Positions 20,465-32,299 of a stretch of DNA of 62,000 bases are shown here, piece after piece; positions within the stretch are counted from its first letter, which is position 1, and the number at the start of each line of letters is the position of its first letter. The notes under the pieces were generated by a model. That model worked only from the letters and a program-made list of their open reading frames with translations. It made no database searches and was not told where the DNA came from. Where the stretch lies: NCBI GenBank assembly GCA_903813345.2, contig CAIIXF020000012.1, forward strand, positions 6,409,615 to 6,471,614, in the 5' to 3' direction. This DNA is from Owenia fusiformis. Its lineage: Eukaryota; Annelida; Polychaeta; Sabellida; Oweniidae. The translations under genes were made by a program, and so were the position numbers.

Positions 20465-23400
20465 ACACAAGAGAGTGCTATGCTACGATGTTTCTGCTTG
20501 CCTTTTAACTCACTCGGTCAATTTGTCATGTTGGTACCAACCTTTACATTCTTCGATGGTTTGAACACCACTATAGCCAGAGCGGTCGACCTTTAAGCGC
20601 TACCTGCTGTACGCACTACTCTGCCCTTGTTGGTAAAGGGATGGTGAACAAACCCTCGGTGAATGTATTAGCAATTGTCAAATAAGTCATTGGTTAATGT
20701 TGTCTTCCCTGTGCCCATTTGTCATTTCTCCTCAGCCAGAGCCAGCGGGAGGCTTCCTCTGCTGCAGATCCAACTGCTCTGTTCGCTCTCTTGAGCCATG
20801 AGGGTGGGAGTCCCACATTCTTGAACATTCGGTTGAGAGATGTTGATAGAAATCCTCTACAACCTACTTCAACGGGATGGTAATGAACTTTCCACCCTTT
20901 GGCCTCTATCTTCTCAACCAGATCTTGGTACTTTGCGCTTTTGAGTTGGTGTGCTACCTCAATGCGATCTTCCAAGGTACTGTCAATTCTATCATAACAC
21001 CATCATAACACCAATTCTTTTATCCTCTGAGAATAAAAGCATATCTGGTCTTTGGTTTGTGTCGTGATACAGCTGGGAAATGTGAGTCTTCGGTGTAGAT
21101 CTACTCTCAGCTCCCAGTCCTGTGCTTGTTGTAAGATGCCATATCTTCCTCGAGAGATGTGCCTGCTAGGCAAAACCTTCCCTTTAGGATTTGCGTTAGC
21201 ACCCACAAAATGTTTCTCTAAGGGTTGCAAAATATCTGCCCTTGGTCCTGGTGTTACAGTTTCATTCGTTTTGTTCATGATCCGTGATTGGTCCACCCAG
21301 TGAGAAATCTTTTGAAGAACTTTGTCATGCCACCATGTGTACCTTCCCTCTGCAAGTGCAGCCTTGCACGAACTCGGGATGTGGATGGGGAATTGATGGA
21401 TTAATTGAATTGATTGATTAATACTCTTAATAAGAAGCTAATCTTGCCCTGCTCCATATCCCATATGTCTTTCCATGAGAGCTGTCTATTGAGTGTAGAC
21501 TCCCAGTGGGTCCATGCACCTTGTTTGACTAATTGTGCTAACCTCACCTGTCTACCCTCTTCCTCTGATTGCCTTATCTGCTGTACTACAAGCTTCCTTC
21601 TTGTCTCTGTGTTGGCATTTTCCACCTTGATGTGCCATAGTTTCCAAGGCCCATCCTGCCTTTGCAAACGACACCTACGTACTATGTCCTTATGACGGAG
21701 TTGGCTTTCAGCAATACCGATTGCTTGTTGAGGATTCCATCCCCTCCTGCTTGATATTGTTTCTCCCGAGCTAGTAACTTTATTGTCCTTTGAAGAGCGT
21801 AGAGTGGTTACTGCTCTTACTTTGGCTGCTTTGTACTCTCCAAGTACTGAAGTTACCGGGAGGCTGAGCTTGGGAGATTTACTGAATAGAATACGTCTGC
21901 TGAATGAAGGTGGTACACCTTGCCATTTCCTAAGGAACCTTGATGACATTCTCTCCATTTTCTCAACCTTGCCCATAGGGAGGTCATAAAGCAGAAACGG
22001 CCATTGTAGTCTTGAGATAATTCCATGTTGGAACGCCCATGCCTTGAACTTGCCCTGGAGCTGGCATTTGTCAATCGCTCTGAGCCATCTCGAGCTCACA
22101 CAAACCATTGTTCGTATTGTTGATGTCGTTCAAGGAATCATCATAGTGTTTACCGAGGCATTTAATGGGCTATTCACTGACAGTAGGAATTCTATCTCCC
22201 TGGATAGTGAATATGTTCGATTCTACTTTCCCCTTGATGATAACGAGGCTTCTGGATTTAGCCGGTTTGAACTTCATCCTAGCCCAGGTGGCCATTTTAT
22301 CAAGCCCCTGTAACACCCATCTTGTTCCAGTCATAGTTGGTGTCATGACAGTTATGTCATTCATGAATGCTCGACAAGGAGGATGGCGTTCTCCTGAGTC
22401 TGCAACTGGGCCTCTACGTTCTTTCTCTGCCGCAGTTAGGATGACATTCATGGCTGCCACAAATAGCACCACTGAGACTGTGCACCCAGCCATTATGCCC
22501 TTCTCTAGTCTTTGCCATTTGGTGGTATAGTCTTCTACTGTAAACCGCATCTTAAGAGTGTCAAAATGATGCATGAGGAGACTGATGACTTCATCTGGGA
22601 CATGATAGTGGGTCAATGCTGTCTTTATAAGCTGGTGTGGGACACTCGGATAGGCCTTGGCTAGGTCAAGCCAAACGACTGCTAGGGTTTTCCTCCGTTG
22701 TTTTGCTTCTTTAATCAGTTGTGTGATGGCTGCAGTGTGTTCTAAACAGCCAGAGTAACCAGGTACTCCTCCCTTCTGGACACTTGGGTTCAGATATTTA
22801 TTCTCCAGTAAGAAAGATGTCAGTCTTCTGGCGATGACTGTCCAAAATATCTTACCCTCCACATCCAGCAGTGAGATTTCCCTGAACTGGTCTAGTTTCC
22901 TCTTTTGAGTTTTCCTCTTTCGTTACAAAACAGCCCTCTGCTAATGCCCATGCTTTTGGAATGGTTTTGTTTCTCCAAATAGACTTAATGAGCTTGCTGA
23001 GTTTTTGTAGTAGCTTCGGACAGTTCTTGTACACTTTGTATGTGTTCCCTGATGGTCCTGGGGCTGACGATGATCGGGCATGTTGCACTATCTGTCGTAT
23101 CTCCTCCATCTTGATGTCACCTAGGTCAAATGCAATCTTAGGAGGTGGCTAAGGAATAGGTAAAGGACATTCCCCTAATGGAGTTGCTCTCTCAGGATCA
23201 CTGTGAGCAGCTCGAACACTTTCCTCGACATCCTCCTTTGGGCATTGTAATTTCCCACCTTTAGGTTTCCCAAGTAAGTTGGATGTATACTGGAATGGAT
23301 TCTTGAGAAAAGATTTTCGAGCTCTCTTCTTTTCTCTCTGCTTTTTCCTGAGGTTCTCTGCTCTTCTAAGAACTGAAAGCTGCTTCCTGAGGCTGTCTCT

Positions 23401-23850
23401 TAGATCTTCCAGTGCCGGTTTTTCAAAGTCAGGGGCATGCTTCCATCTCCATGTGAGCCTTCTCATATCTCTTCTTAGTGCAGCTATTCTCTTCTGTCTC
23501 CTGCTAGGTCCAGCTTAACCCTCATTCTTGTTGTTTGCTCTCTTCTCCTGGAATTGTTCTGCACACATGGCGTACACTTGTCTTGTCATTGATTCCATCT
23601 TCTTACCAGCTGTCCCTTTCAAGGAATTCTCAAGTACATCATCCATCTCGTCATCAAGTTCTTTCCAAACTTTGTCTGTTGTTGCAGGCAAGCGCAGTCT
23701 TGGCTTCCTTTCAAGAACTAGGCCATCATTCTCTTCTCTACCAACTTGAGGTGGGTCAGGTTCAGCAGAAACTTGGAGGTCTTGAACACTGTGGTTTAAG
23801 TCCTGGTTCAAATCCTCTTGTGTTTTACGAACAGGAGACTCCTTCCTAAG
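20465..23850 (-). mobile_element. R2/NeSL-like non-LTR retrotransposon inserted in the Penelope-like ORF
   Basis: Pieces run in order from 23811 to 20694. The N-terminal part has a basic coiled region (LRKKQREKKRARKSF). Then comes SSSAPGPSGNTYKVYKNCPK, followed by RT motif A (VVWLDLAKAYPSVPH), motif B (GIMAGCTVSVVLF) and motif C (RAFMNDITV). The C-terminal region (QLKSAKYQDLVEKIEAKGW, then YHPVEVGCRGFL) looks like the restriction-like endonuclease of the R2/NeSL group. Motif C has Asn where the first Asp of the DD pair is expected. Together with several frameshifts and stops, this shows a dead copy. It is nearly full length, about 3.4 kb. Confidence 0.75.
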
Positions 23851-23852
23851 TT

Positions 23853-24173
23853 ACCCATGAAAATATGTTTGTGGGGTTCATATTTAAAATCAGAATCCTC
23901 ACAATTACAAACCATATCATCAAAATCAGTGCTGTCAAAATCTGTAACAGTTTTGTTATAATTAAAGATTTTTCTTGCGATCCTATCTGTGTACTTATAA
24001 GATATGGATGGTACATCTTGATAGTCAAAATAAGCAGGTATTTTACTTATAACATTCTTGTCGTGTAACACTCTAGGCAGGGTAAAATGTTCAATATCCT
24101 TATTATGAAAAAATATTTTCATAAACCTTTTAAAACAGGTTCTGGACAAAACATTTGATTCTGGACTTGTCAT
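23853..24173 (-). pseudogene. Penelope-like element, N-terminal ORF part
   Basis: The minus-strand frame contains IPAYFDYQDVPSISYKYTDR, IARKIFNYNKTVTDF, then MVCNCEDSDFKYEPHKHIFM and GNL. This is the usual N-terminal section of Penelope-like ORFs, with the C-x-C and H...H cluster before the RT. It breaks off after GNL where the LINE starts. The missing continuation (KDIISNSNFRNLIKNG) is found at about 20460, on the other side of the LINE. Confidence 0.85.
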
Positions 24174-24904
24174 ATTTTTCTTTTCAACGAAATCACATCC
24201 AAGGGTTGAATTTTTATTAGCTACATGTATTTAGAGAGCGAGTCCTGCCTAGTATTAATTTCAATAAAAAAATTAAAATAAAACCCTATTTGAGAGTTAA
24301 TGTAATACTTACATTACATTGATAAATTAAGGCAAATCCTGTAAAACCAATCCAATATTTTTAAGTGCATTTTCGATGAAATATTGTCCAAGTATTTAGA
24401 TGAAACGGTCTTATTCAAATACAAATCATAACATGTTTATATTTTTTGATAAAATATTTTTCCATGAAATTCAATTGAAGGGTCAAGATGAAACGAGCTA
24501 ATTTAGGTGAAAACCCTTACATGATGATGTGTTTTCATGACTTCTTTCATAAATTTCCATCAAGGGGTGAAGATAAAATCGAATTTAAATGATTTAAGGA
24601 TCACGGGGATATGTTTTCTTGGATATTTTCTATAAAATCCCATCCGATGGTCAAGGTAAAATTTTGATTTTGATTTGGTATTAGGTCACGTGTTCGAAAG
24701 ATCCATTTAAGGCCCATAGAACAATATAGGAACGTCATTTTGAATGTCACGTGATAGATCCATATAAGGCTTTTTAAACCATGTCGAGAAAGATGAGGGA
24801 AAGCCCCTGACACCTGTTTCACCATTTCATCTGAACACTGTTCGGATCATTTAGGTTTTTATGCACTTCATTATTGTAACGAAGATTGCCGATTCGATTC
24901 GATG

Positions 24905-25260
24905 TATTTCGGAATCCTGGTGACAATTTTATACTCCATAGGGAGTATTTTTTATCTTCTTATTATGACGAAAATTCCCGAACCTTGTTCGGATTAATCC
25001 GGATTTTCTGACCTACTTTATCTTCCGAGATTTCACGAGTTAACATTCGTCTCATTTCGGAATCCTGGTGACAATTTTATACTCCATTGGAGTATTTTTG
25101 ATCTACTTCTTATGACGAAAATTCCCGAACCTTGTTCGGATTAATCAGGATTTTCTGACCTATTTTATCAACCAAAATTTAACGAGTTAACATTCGTCTC
25201 ATTTCGGAATCCTGGTGACAATTTTATACTCCATTGAATTATTTTTGATCTACTTTTTCT
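24905..25260. repeat. Three-copy tandem repeat (~147 bp)
   Basis: 'ttcggaatcctggtgacaat' recurs at about 24909, 25056 and 25203, with 'aaaattcccgaaccttgttc' and 'acgagttaacattcgtctca' between. It is absent from the opposite arm, so it arose or was inserted after the inverted duplication. Confidence 0.85.
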
Positions 25261-25462
25261 GGATTTTGCTCTACTTATCATATCTTGACAAGCAAATCAA
25301 AAAGTTCGACATGAACGGGTCTCGATCGACTAAGCTAGAGCGTGGAAGCTAGGCACGTTAACCATGAGGCAAACGTGCTACCGATATGAAAAAACAAAAG
25401 TATTATATATTTATCACTGTGATTTATACCGACCATCAATTCAAAATGATCTTCACTTTTGA

Positions 25463-26237
25463 CTCAATACGTTATAGCCTTTTTATTTTTTCGTGAAGCC
25501 ACTCAGTAAAAATACGATTTTTCTGCAACCTGATGTCCAATCAAGATCATTCAAGTATCTATGTGTTCCTGACACGTTTTGGCGTCCGGGAATAGCAATG
25601 TTTACACAAAGTTTGCACGCAAAGTTGACGTAATTCATGACTGAAATCGGGAAGACAAAATTTGAGATTCACAAACAAAATTGCTTGTGAAAACTATTTA
25701 CAAAAGTGTTTCGGAGACTCTAATCTACTTGGCTAAGGTTTTATTTGAAGACACATTGCCTTATTAGGCAGTTAGAGGGGCATACAGAACACGGAAGCAA
25801 ATGCTATGTTGAAAATGTTCTATATTTCAATTTGCCAGTGTTTTATATGGGGATTATATGTACTTTACTTGTCTACATGAACGTAAATTATTACATGAAA
25901 TCTGCATTCTTCTGGGTTTAATCTGGGTTTGTATCGCCTTATTGGGGCTTTTCGACTATAAAACAAATCTTATCCAAATGGATTTGTGTCTCGGGAACAT
26001 TTTTGTAAATAGTTATTATAAACAATTCTGAAAGAATATCACATATTTTTGTCTTCCCGATTTCAGTCATGAATTACGTCAATTTTGCGTTCAAACATTG
26101 AATAGACGTTGTCATAACCGGATGCCCAAACGTGTCAGGAACACATAGATACTCGAATGATGTTGATTGAACATCAGAGTGCAGAGAAATCGTAATTTTA
26201 CTGAGTGGCTTCACGAAAAAATAAGCAGCACTTTAGG
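25463..26237. mobile_element. Fold-back DNA element inside the inverted-repeat arm
   Basis: About 210 bp arms are reverse complements ('ttttttcgtgaagccactca' on the left against '...tgagtggcttcacgaaaaaa' on the right, with 'atcgggaagacaaaa' and 'catgaattacgtcaa' internally). The other arm of the large inverted repeat runs directly from 'cacttttga' to 'acttaaatacaac' at this point (about 30150-30165), which gives the empty site. There is no transposase. Confidence 0.8.
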
Positions 26238-26259
26238 CCACCTTAAATACAACTCTTCA

Positions 26260-26925
26260 GTTGTATCCAGTTGGAATCCCAGCGTATTTTTTTTATTTTA
26301 AATTCTTTAGTTATATGGTTGTGCTTTGATTTTACACTTAAAACATTTATAACAACGTCAACTTTATATTAAAACATTTATTTTATTTTAAGTTGTATAA
26401 AAATGTAAAAAATAATATATGTCAGCTTATTGCTTTCTAGAGAACAGTCAAGGTTTAAATTTGGTACAATAAATCGGACACTCATGTAAATCGACACCTG
26501 GACGTGGTTTTAACATTGAACTCAATACAGTAAATTATAGGGATTGGTTTCATTTTATATGATTGCTCATTTTATATGAACTCTGGCTGTATTTTTGTAA
26601 ATGCTTTTGACCGCGGTAAATGTGAAACTGATACGGTTGTACATTGCTCAATTGTTTTATGCCTTGCTCACATTTGCTCCGATTTTCACTACGGCGCCAG
26701 GCCAATTGAGTATTGTGTTCAGAAATGTATTCAATTTTGAACAAAATACTCGCAGCAAATGTGACCCAGGCATTAAACAGCAGTACTTCGAACATACTAT
26801 TGTTGCATAACCACGACCTAGCCAATTTTAAAGATTATTATCATACTCCTTATTTAAATCCAACGATAGGAGCTTATGGTAAATATACATTTTAACTTTT
26901 ATACATCTTTACTAATACTAGAAAT
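26260..26925. other. Non-coding spacer, no gene seen
   Basis: No supported feature. Overlapping frames near 26550-26825 on both strands have no family resemblance. Confidence 0.4.
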
Positions 26926-26929
26926 CTAA

Positions 26930-28075
26930 ATGTGCGAGTGAATCACCAAGGGTCCCCACATGGCAGCAGTCTCCGTAAAATGCAAAATACCTGTATTGAT
27001 AACTTGACTTTGACTGATTTTTGAATTGAGATGAACTTGTCTTGTTGAAATCTCGTGAAACGCCAGATACCTAGATATGACCTTGAAATGAAGTTGGTCA
27101 ATACACATTGACTTTGACCTTACATGTAGGCCACCTAATCATGTGTCATCAAGGGTCATTGTAGCCCCCAAAGTCCTTACAACGCCAAATACTTAGAAAT
27201 TAATATTAGATGTTGAAACAAACTTGACCCATTAATATTGGCCTTGAACTCAATTTATCATTGGTTGCCAAGGGTCTTATAGGAGCCCAATGGACTTTAA
27301 ATCACCAAATATCTAGATATTGGTATTCTACATAGGAATGACCTTGACTTCAGGTCACCTAATCATGCCTCATCAAGGGTTGAATCTCAGACAAAAGGTA
27401 AAAAACGCGTAAACCTAGATATTGACATTTTAAAGAGAGAATCAGATCTAGCAAGCAGTCTAACAAAAAAATGTTTCAATTTTAGAATATTTCTGGCTTA
27501 TATTATTCCTTTTCATGTCTATTTTCTAAAAATCCAAAAATTGCACACTTTATTTCAGGAAAACTAAAGAGTTTACAACAATGTAATTGGTACGTCAATT
27601 GTACATGTTGCTTGTAATTTTGTCACCCTCATATATCTGATTCTGCCCTTAACCTAGAATGACTTTGACCTCTGACCTTAATAGAACGCTCACTGGCCCA
27701 TCAAGTATGAGGGCAAAAGGAGATGTCGAGACCTACTATAAAGCATGTTTGATCTGTCTGTCATTTTGTCTGCCTGTTGGGACATCTCCTTATACACCAT
27801 TTAACCTTATAGTAAGTTGGTCTCCGTCGGTCAGAGTTAAGTTAATTCAAAGGTAAACGATCAATGTCTAGGTATTTGGCGTTTGATGATACTATGGCCC
27901 TTGGCGAAATATGATTAGATGAACCGAGGTCAACATTAATGTTTCTTGTACAAGGTCATCCCAAGGTCAAAGAGAAATATTTAGGTATTTTACGTTTCAA
28001 GACCTTTGGACAAATTCGATTCAATTCAAGAATCGGTCAAGGTCAAAAAATCAATATACAGGTATTTTGTATTTT
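26930..28075. repeat. Diverged repeat array in palindromic arrangement
   Basis: Units of about 120-130 bp ('caccaaatatctagatatt', 'gaccttgactt', 'cacctaatcatg', 'tcatcaaggg') recur at about 26940-27420. They then appear inverted at about 27640-28075 ('aatgtctaggtatttggcgt', 'cccttggcgaaatatgatta'). The central part near 27600 matches a short block at about 50820-50870 ('gttgcttgtaattttgtcac'). This may be the inside of an old DNA transposon. Confidence 0.55.
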
Positions 28076-28079
28076 TTGT

Positions 28080-30120
28080 AAAGATGCATTAAAGTTAAAA
28101 TGTATACAGAGATAAAATAGGTTAGTTCCTACCGTTTCCTTGTGTATACGTTTATGTCTCTGCGTAATAACGCAGATGCGAGCAGGTTCGGGTCAGATAG
28201 CATGGTGGGTAGAAAGTTCCCTTTAACTTAAAGTACATCTGTTTTCGTGGTTCAATTTTCATATCACCCTTATGTATCTAATAGCAATGTAAATTAAAAT
28301 ATGCCCAGTGAAAGAAAATGCAATACAATAATAGATATTTCACTTTTCTTGATTTTGTAACAATTGGGTTATTTTTTGTATAACGCATCGAAACAACTTT
28401 AAAAAGTGAGCAATGTCAGTGTTGTGATAATAACGCCCCCTATACCTAGTACATGTATTTATTACAGGTCGTGTAGACCATTGTTGCCTGATTAATAGCA
28501 AAAACATTTACTTTTGCAAGTTGATGATGATGTGCCTTTTATAATAGATTATAGAATAGATCTTAGAAGCCTACCAGTTCAAAAAATACTAGAAGACCTA
28601 ACATATTTTGCCATGCACTGCGCCTATTCATTTGGCAATTCAGTTGTAAATTTTATCTTGAAAAAATAAATCTTCCAAATTTGTTGAGTTTTCTTACAGA
28701 AATCGCCTACCCCCCCCCCCCCTCCATCCATTTTGTATGATCACCGGTCGTGATTTAAGCTGCTGATATTCTTCTTGAAACGAGTCAGATCTTCAAAATC
28801 TATAAGTTGGACTCCCTTTATAGACGTTTTGAACTGAATTTGCACTGCTTAATGCTGAAATTTTATTGTTTATCCATACATTTTAAGAAATAATGTATAA
28901 AAGAAGATGTTAAGCCAAATGTTGCCCTAAAAATTCAGAAAAAGTAAAAAATTTAGAATTGTCTATGTGCAGGCCTTGTTGAACCTTTAAGAAGCTCAAT
29001 ATGAAAATTATCTAATCAAACATTTTGTCCACCATTTTGAAAGACTAATCAATCCAATCTGTGCTAGCGATTCATAGGGCGGGAAATTGCATTAATTTTC
29101 CAAGTGCTGGAAATGTCAGGGAATTTTAAAATTAGATCAAAAGGGCCAAAGATGTCCGGGAATTTTGAAACGGTAGATATGTCAGTGAAATTTGTATCAG
29201 TGGTGAAAAAATAATGTTCCAGAAAAAAACATTTTAGGACTATGACAGGATATCAATGAAATCCAAAATGTAATATTTAGTTGATTCCACGGGCTAAAGT
29301 ATGAAAACGTATTACATATATCTAAAAGTTTTACACGCTCTTGATTAATGAATTTCATAGATCTAGAAGCGTGACTTACCGAATGATTTTATATAAACCA
29401 TTGTTCACTGTTTTGATGTGGGGTAAGTCACGTGACTTCGACCATGTGACTTGCGCCATCTATATATTCAAAGAGCTCTGTGTGATTCTCCAATAGCGAA
29501 AACGTACATATCTTCTATTAAGAACAAAGGATCTGTTTAAGCCTCATGCCTGTTGCAATGATCTTATAACTTCTTCTCTAAATTGTGAATATGAATCGTG
29601 TTCAAATTCTTTTTCCTCCCTTGTTTCATCCATTTTGAAATAATTTCTACGTCACTGGTCACGTGATTTACCGAATGGTTTTATGCTACATGCAGCATGT
29701 GTCATTTATGTGGGGTAAGTCACGAGACTTACCCCACATGATTTTATACGATAAAACATGTCATTAATTATGTGGGGTAAGTCACTATATGTCCGTGCTA
29801 TTTTGTACTCTATGATTGTTCGGTAAATGAACATTGTTTGGTTCTAAAGAGTATTTGTAGTTGATGCGTGTTCTAAATATATGTGTCAATTCTTTGTCCG
29901 TGTGTGTAAATGGACTTAAATATGTGATATTTTACCAAACACTGAATAACATAAACCGCATATACAAGTGCATTTACCGCACATATAGGTACATAAATCA
30001 AATATAAATGTGTAAAAACAAACAAAGTTATTACGTGTTTCGAATCATTTTAATAGAGTGGAATATCGAATGGTTGTAATCAAATACAAAAGTGTGAAAA
30101 TCGAATAAAGATGCAGAAAG
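28080..30120. other. Non-coding stretch with minor repeats
   Basis: No gene seen. It holds a poly-C tract at about 28710-28722 and four to five occurrences of 'gtggggtaagtcac' or its complement between 29390 and 29790, partly as small hairpins. Confidence 0.45.
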
Positions 30121-30124
30121 AATT

Positions 30125-31060
30125 CCATAACTGACGGGTTGTATTTAAGTGGAATCAAAAGTGAAGATCATTTTGAATTGACGCTCGGTATAAATATATA
30201 CATCGTGAGATATCACAGCCTTCTCTCAGTTTCCTTCTAGAACGCCGTGAGTTACTTGGCAATAGCTTTCGATCTGATGGAGGCGTGGCAAACTTCGGTA
30301 CAATAATGAAGTGCATAAAAACCGAAATGATCCGAACAACGTTCGGATAAAATCGTGAAACAGGTGTCAGGGGCTCTCCCTCATCTTTCCACACATGGTT
30401 CTAAAAGCCTCATGTGGATCTATCACGTGACATTCAATATGACGTTCCTATATGGTTCTATGGGCCTTATATGGATCTTTCGAACACTTGGCCTATACCA
30501 AATAAAAATAAAAATTTTACCTTGACCATTGGATGGGATTTCATGGAAAATATCCAAGAAAACATATCCTCGTGATCCTTAAATCACTTAAATTCGATCA
30601 TTTTATCTTCACCCCTTGATGGAATTGTATGAAAGGAGTCATGAAAACACATCATCATGTAAGGGTTCTCAACTAAATTAGCTCGTTCTATCTTGACCCT
30701 TCAATTGAATTTCATGGAAAAATATTTTATGAAAAATATCATCACGTTATGATTTGTATTTGAATAAGACCGTTTCATCTAAATACTTGGACAATATTTC
30801 ATAGAAAAGGCACTTAAAAAATATTGGATTGGATTTACAGGATTTGCCTTAATTTATCAAATGAATGTAATGTAAGTATTAGATTAACTCTCAAATAGGG
30901 TTCTATTTTAGTATTTTTATTGAAATTAATACGAGGCAGGACTCGCTCTCTAAATACATGTAGCTAATAAGAATTCAACCCTTGGATGTGATTTCGTTAA
31001 AAAAAATTGACAAGTCCAGAATCAAATGATTTGTCCAGAACCTCTTATATCCTGTTTTAG
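30125..31060. repeat. Right arm of the large inverted repeat
   Basis: Reverse complement of the left arm (24125-26255 minus its two insertions). Matching landmarks are 'aaaagtgaagatcattttga', 'gtgaaacaggtgtcagg', 'ggcaggactcgctctctaaa' and 'aatcaaatgatttgtccaga'. It ends about 200 bp before the GIY-YIG coding remnant. Confidence 0.85.
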
Positions 31061-31275
31061 GTTTTAGTTCTTTTGATGTCAAAGTTGGAAGGTACAACTT
31101 ACTTGTACCCAGGTCAACAAAAATACAATGCAAATTTTTAGGAATTGTATTATCTGAAAAGGCTTTTTTGAGTCTTCAAGTATTTTATGCAGTTTTGAAT
31201 GAGATTAAGAAAAAATCAAAGTCCTCAGATAGTGTAAAGACTTATTTAGGTCATTAAAAATGTCGATAAGTTTAT

Positions 31276-32083
31276 TTATGTCAATTTCTGCGTGTAAATT
31301 GCGCCTTCAAATACGATCTTTGATTCTCCTCCCACGAGATCGGGGAGTATATTGCTGTTAGTTAAAATTGTTAGCAACGTGACATTACCAAGACCTTTAA
31401 CATTATCATTTAGACCATAGGGGTAAACAGTACCCAATTGGAGCATCCATAATTGCTCTTTAGTTAAAACTCGAGTTCTAAATTCATGATCAGTTTCTCC
31501 TTGAATTTGAAATATTTTTATCAATGATTTGAACGGAGAAATCTGATTGGGAATGTCTGTTCCCATTAAAATGTTCACCGATTAATTTATTTTTAGATCG
31601 AATACTAGCCCTATGACCGTTCATACGGACATGAAGAGGGTCTTCAGTTTTACCCACATACTGAAAGCCACATCTTGTACAAGTAACCAGACATATGACA
31701 TTAATGGTGGAACATGTCAAATCTACAACAGAATCAATGGGATATTGTTCACCATTGAAAGATGATTTGAATGTTTTTGAAGTGTTGAGTATTGGACATG
31801 TCTTACATCTAGATTTGTTACATTTCTTTATTGAAAATTGACTGTGATTTTGATTTGACCTAATGGTAGATGTAGACTCATTTATATTTGACTTTTCTAA
31901 AACAACATGTAATGGCTTCAGTAGCACAGGGACCTTACGAAAATGGCTAGTGCAACCACCATTTAAGGAGGGGCTTCGAGGCCTAAGACTTCCCCTCATC
32001 GAAATATTTTCATTGTCAGACTTATTCATTTTTAATTGGCAGACAGTTGCTATAAAGTCTAGAGCGGGGCAAACCCTCAGCAA
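31276..32083 (-). pseudogene. Penelope-like GIY-YIG endonuclease part (one frameshift)
   Basis: Minus strand: a Cys cluster (KKCNKSRCKTCPIL), then VICLVTCTRCGFQYVGKTED and RMNGHRASIRS form the GIY-YIG-like core with its linker zinc-binding cysteines. HFNGNRHSQSDFSVQII follows. After a frame change at about 31500 the end reads FRTRVLTKEQLWMLQLGTVY and PYGLN, the usual C-terminus of Penelope-like proteins. The RT that should precede it is not adjacent, so this is a fragment of another copy or a rearranged half of the copy at 18.9-24.2 kb. Confidence 0.85.
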
Positions 32084-32096
32084 CTAAAGACTACAA

Positions 32097-32230
32097 CAGT
32101 GGATATAAATATATAAGCACAAGTGCCAAAGGGAAAGGACCAAAAGTTGTAATGGAACTTAGCAAGAAAAAGCAAACTCTAAGTGCATACCAGTCAAGAA
32201 AAACAAATCCCATATAGCTCAAACATATGG
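32097..32230 (+). repeat. Penelope-like pLTR fragment
   Basis: 'agtgccaaagggaaaggacc', 'gcaaactctaagtgcatacc' and 'agtcaagaaaaacaaa' match 18295-18400 in the same orientation. It lies just upstream of, and opposite to, the GIY-YIG remnant. Confidence 0.75.
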
Positions 32231-32299
32231 TTTTAGTAAAAACCACTGTATTTATACCCAGAAAGTACTCATAGTGAAAGATATGACTGTCTAAAATCA

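Larger units (their letters stand above)
24125..26255. repeat. Left arm of a large inverted repeat (partner 30125-31060)
   Basis: The left arm starts inside the Penelope N-terminal coding region ('aaaacaggttctggacaaa'). It runs through 'tttagagagcgagtcctgcc', 'tcaaggggtgaagataaaat' and 'gacacctgtttcac' to 'atcttcacttttga', all found reverse-complemented at 30125-31060. It is lengthened by a tandem repeat (24905-25260) and a fold-back element (25463-26237) that are absent from the partner arm. Confidence 0.85.

Noticed and set aside
21052-22530. Several plus-strand frames of 68-121 codons
   Set aside because: Opposite-strand shadows of the R2/NeSL-like LINE, whose minus-strand frame has RT motifs in order.
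22170-24173. Idea that the two reverse transcriptases form one host gene
   Set aside because: They belong to different element classes, and the frame of one resumes on the far side of the other; both carry stops.
25300-25390. tRNA-like sequence on the minus strand (GGTAGCACGTTTG..., CGATCGAGACCC)
   Set aside because: Boxes A and B are only loosely present and I cannot fold a cloverleaf; at most a tRNA-derived SINE remnant. A tRNAscan or SINE search would decide.
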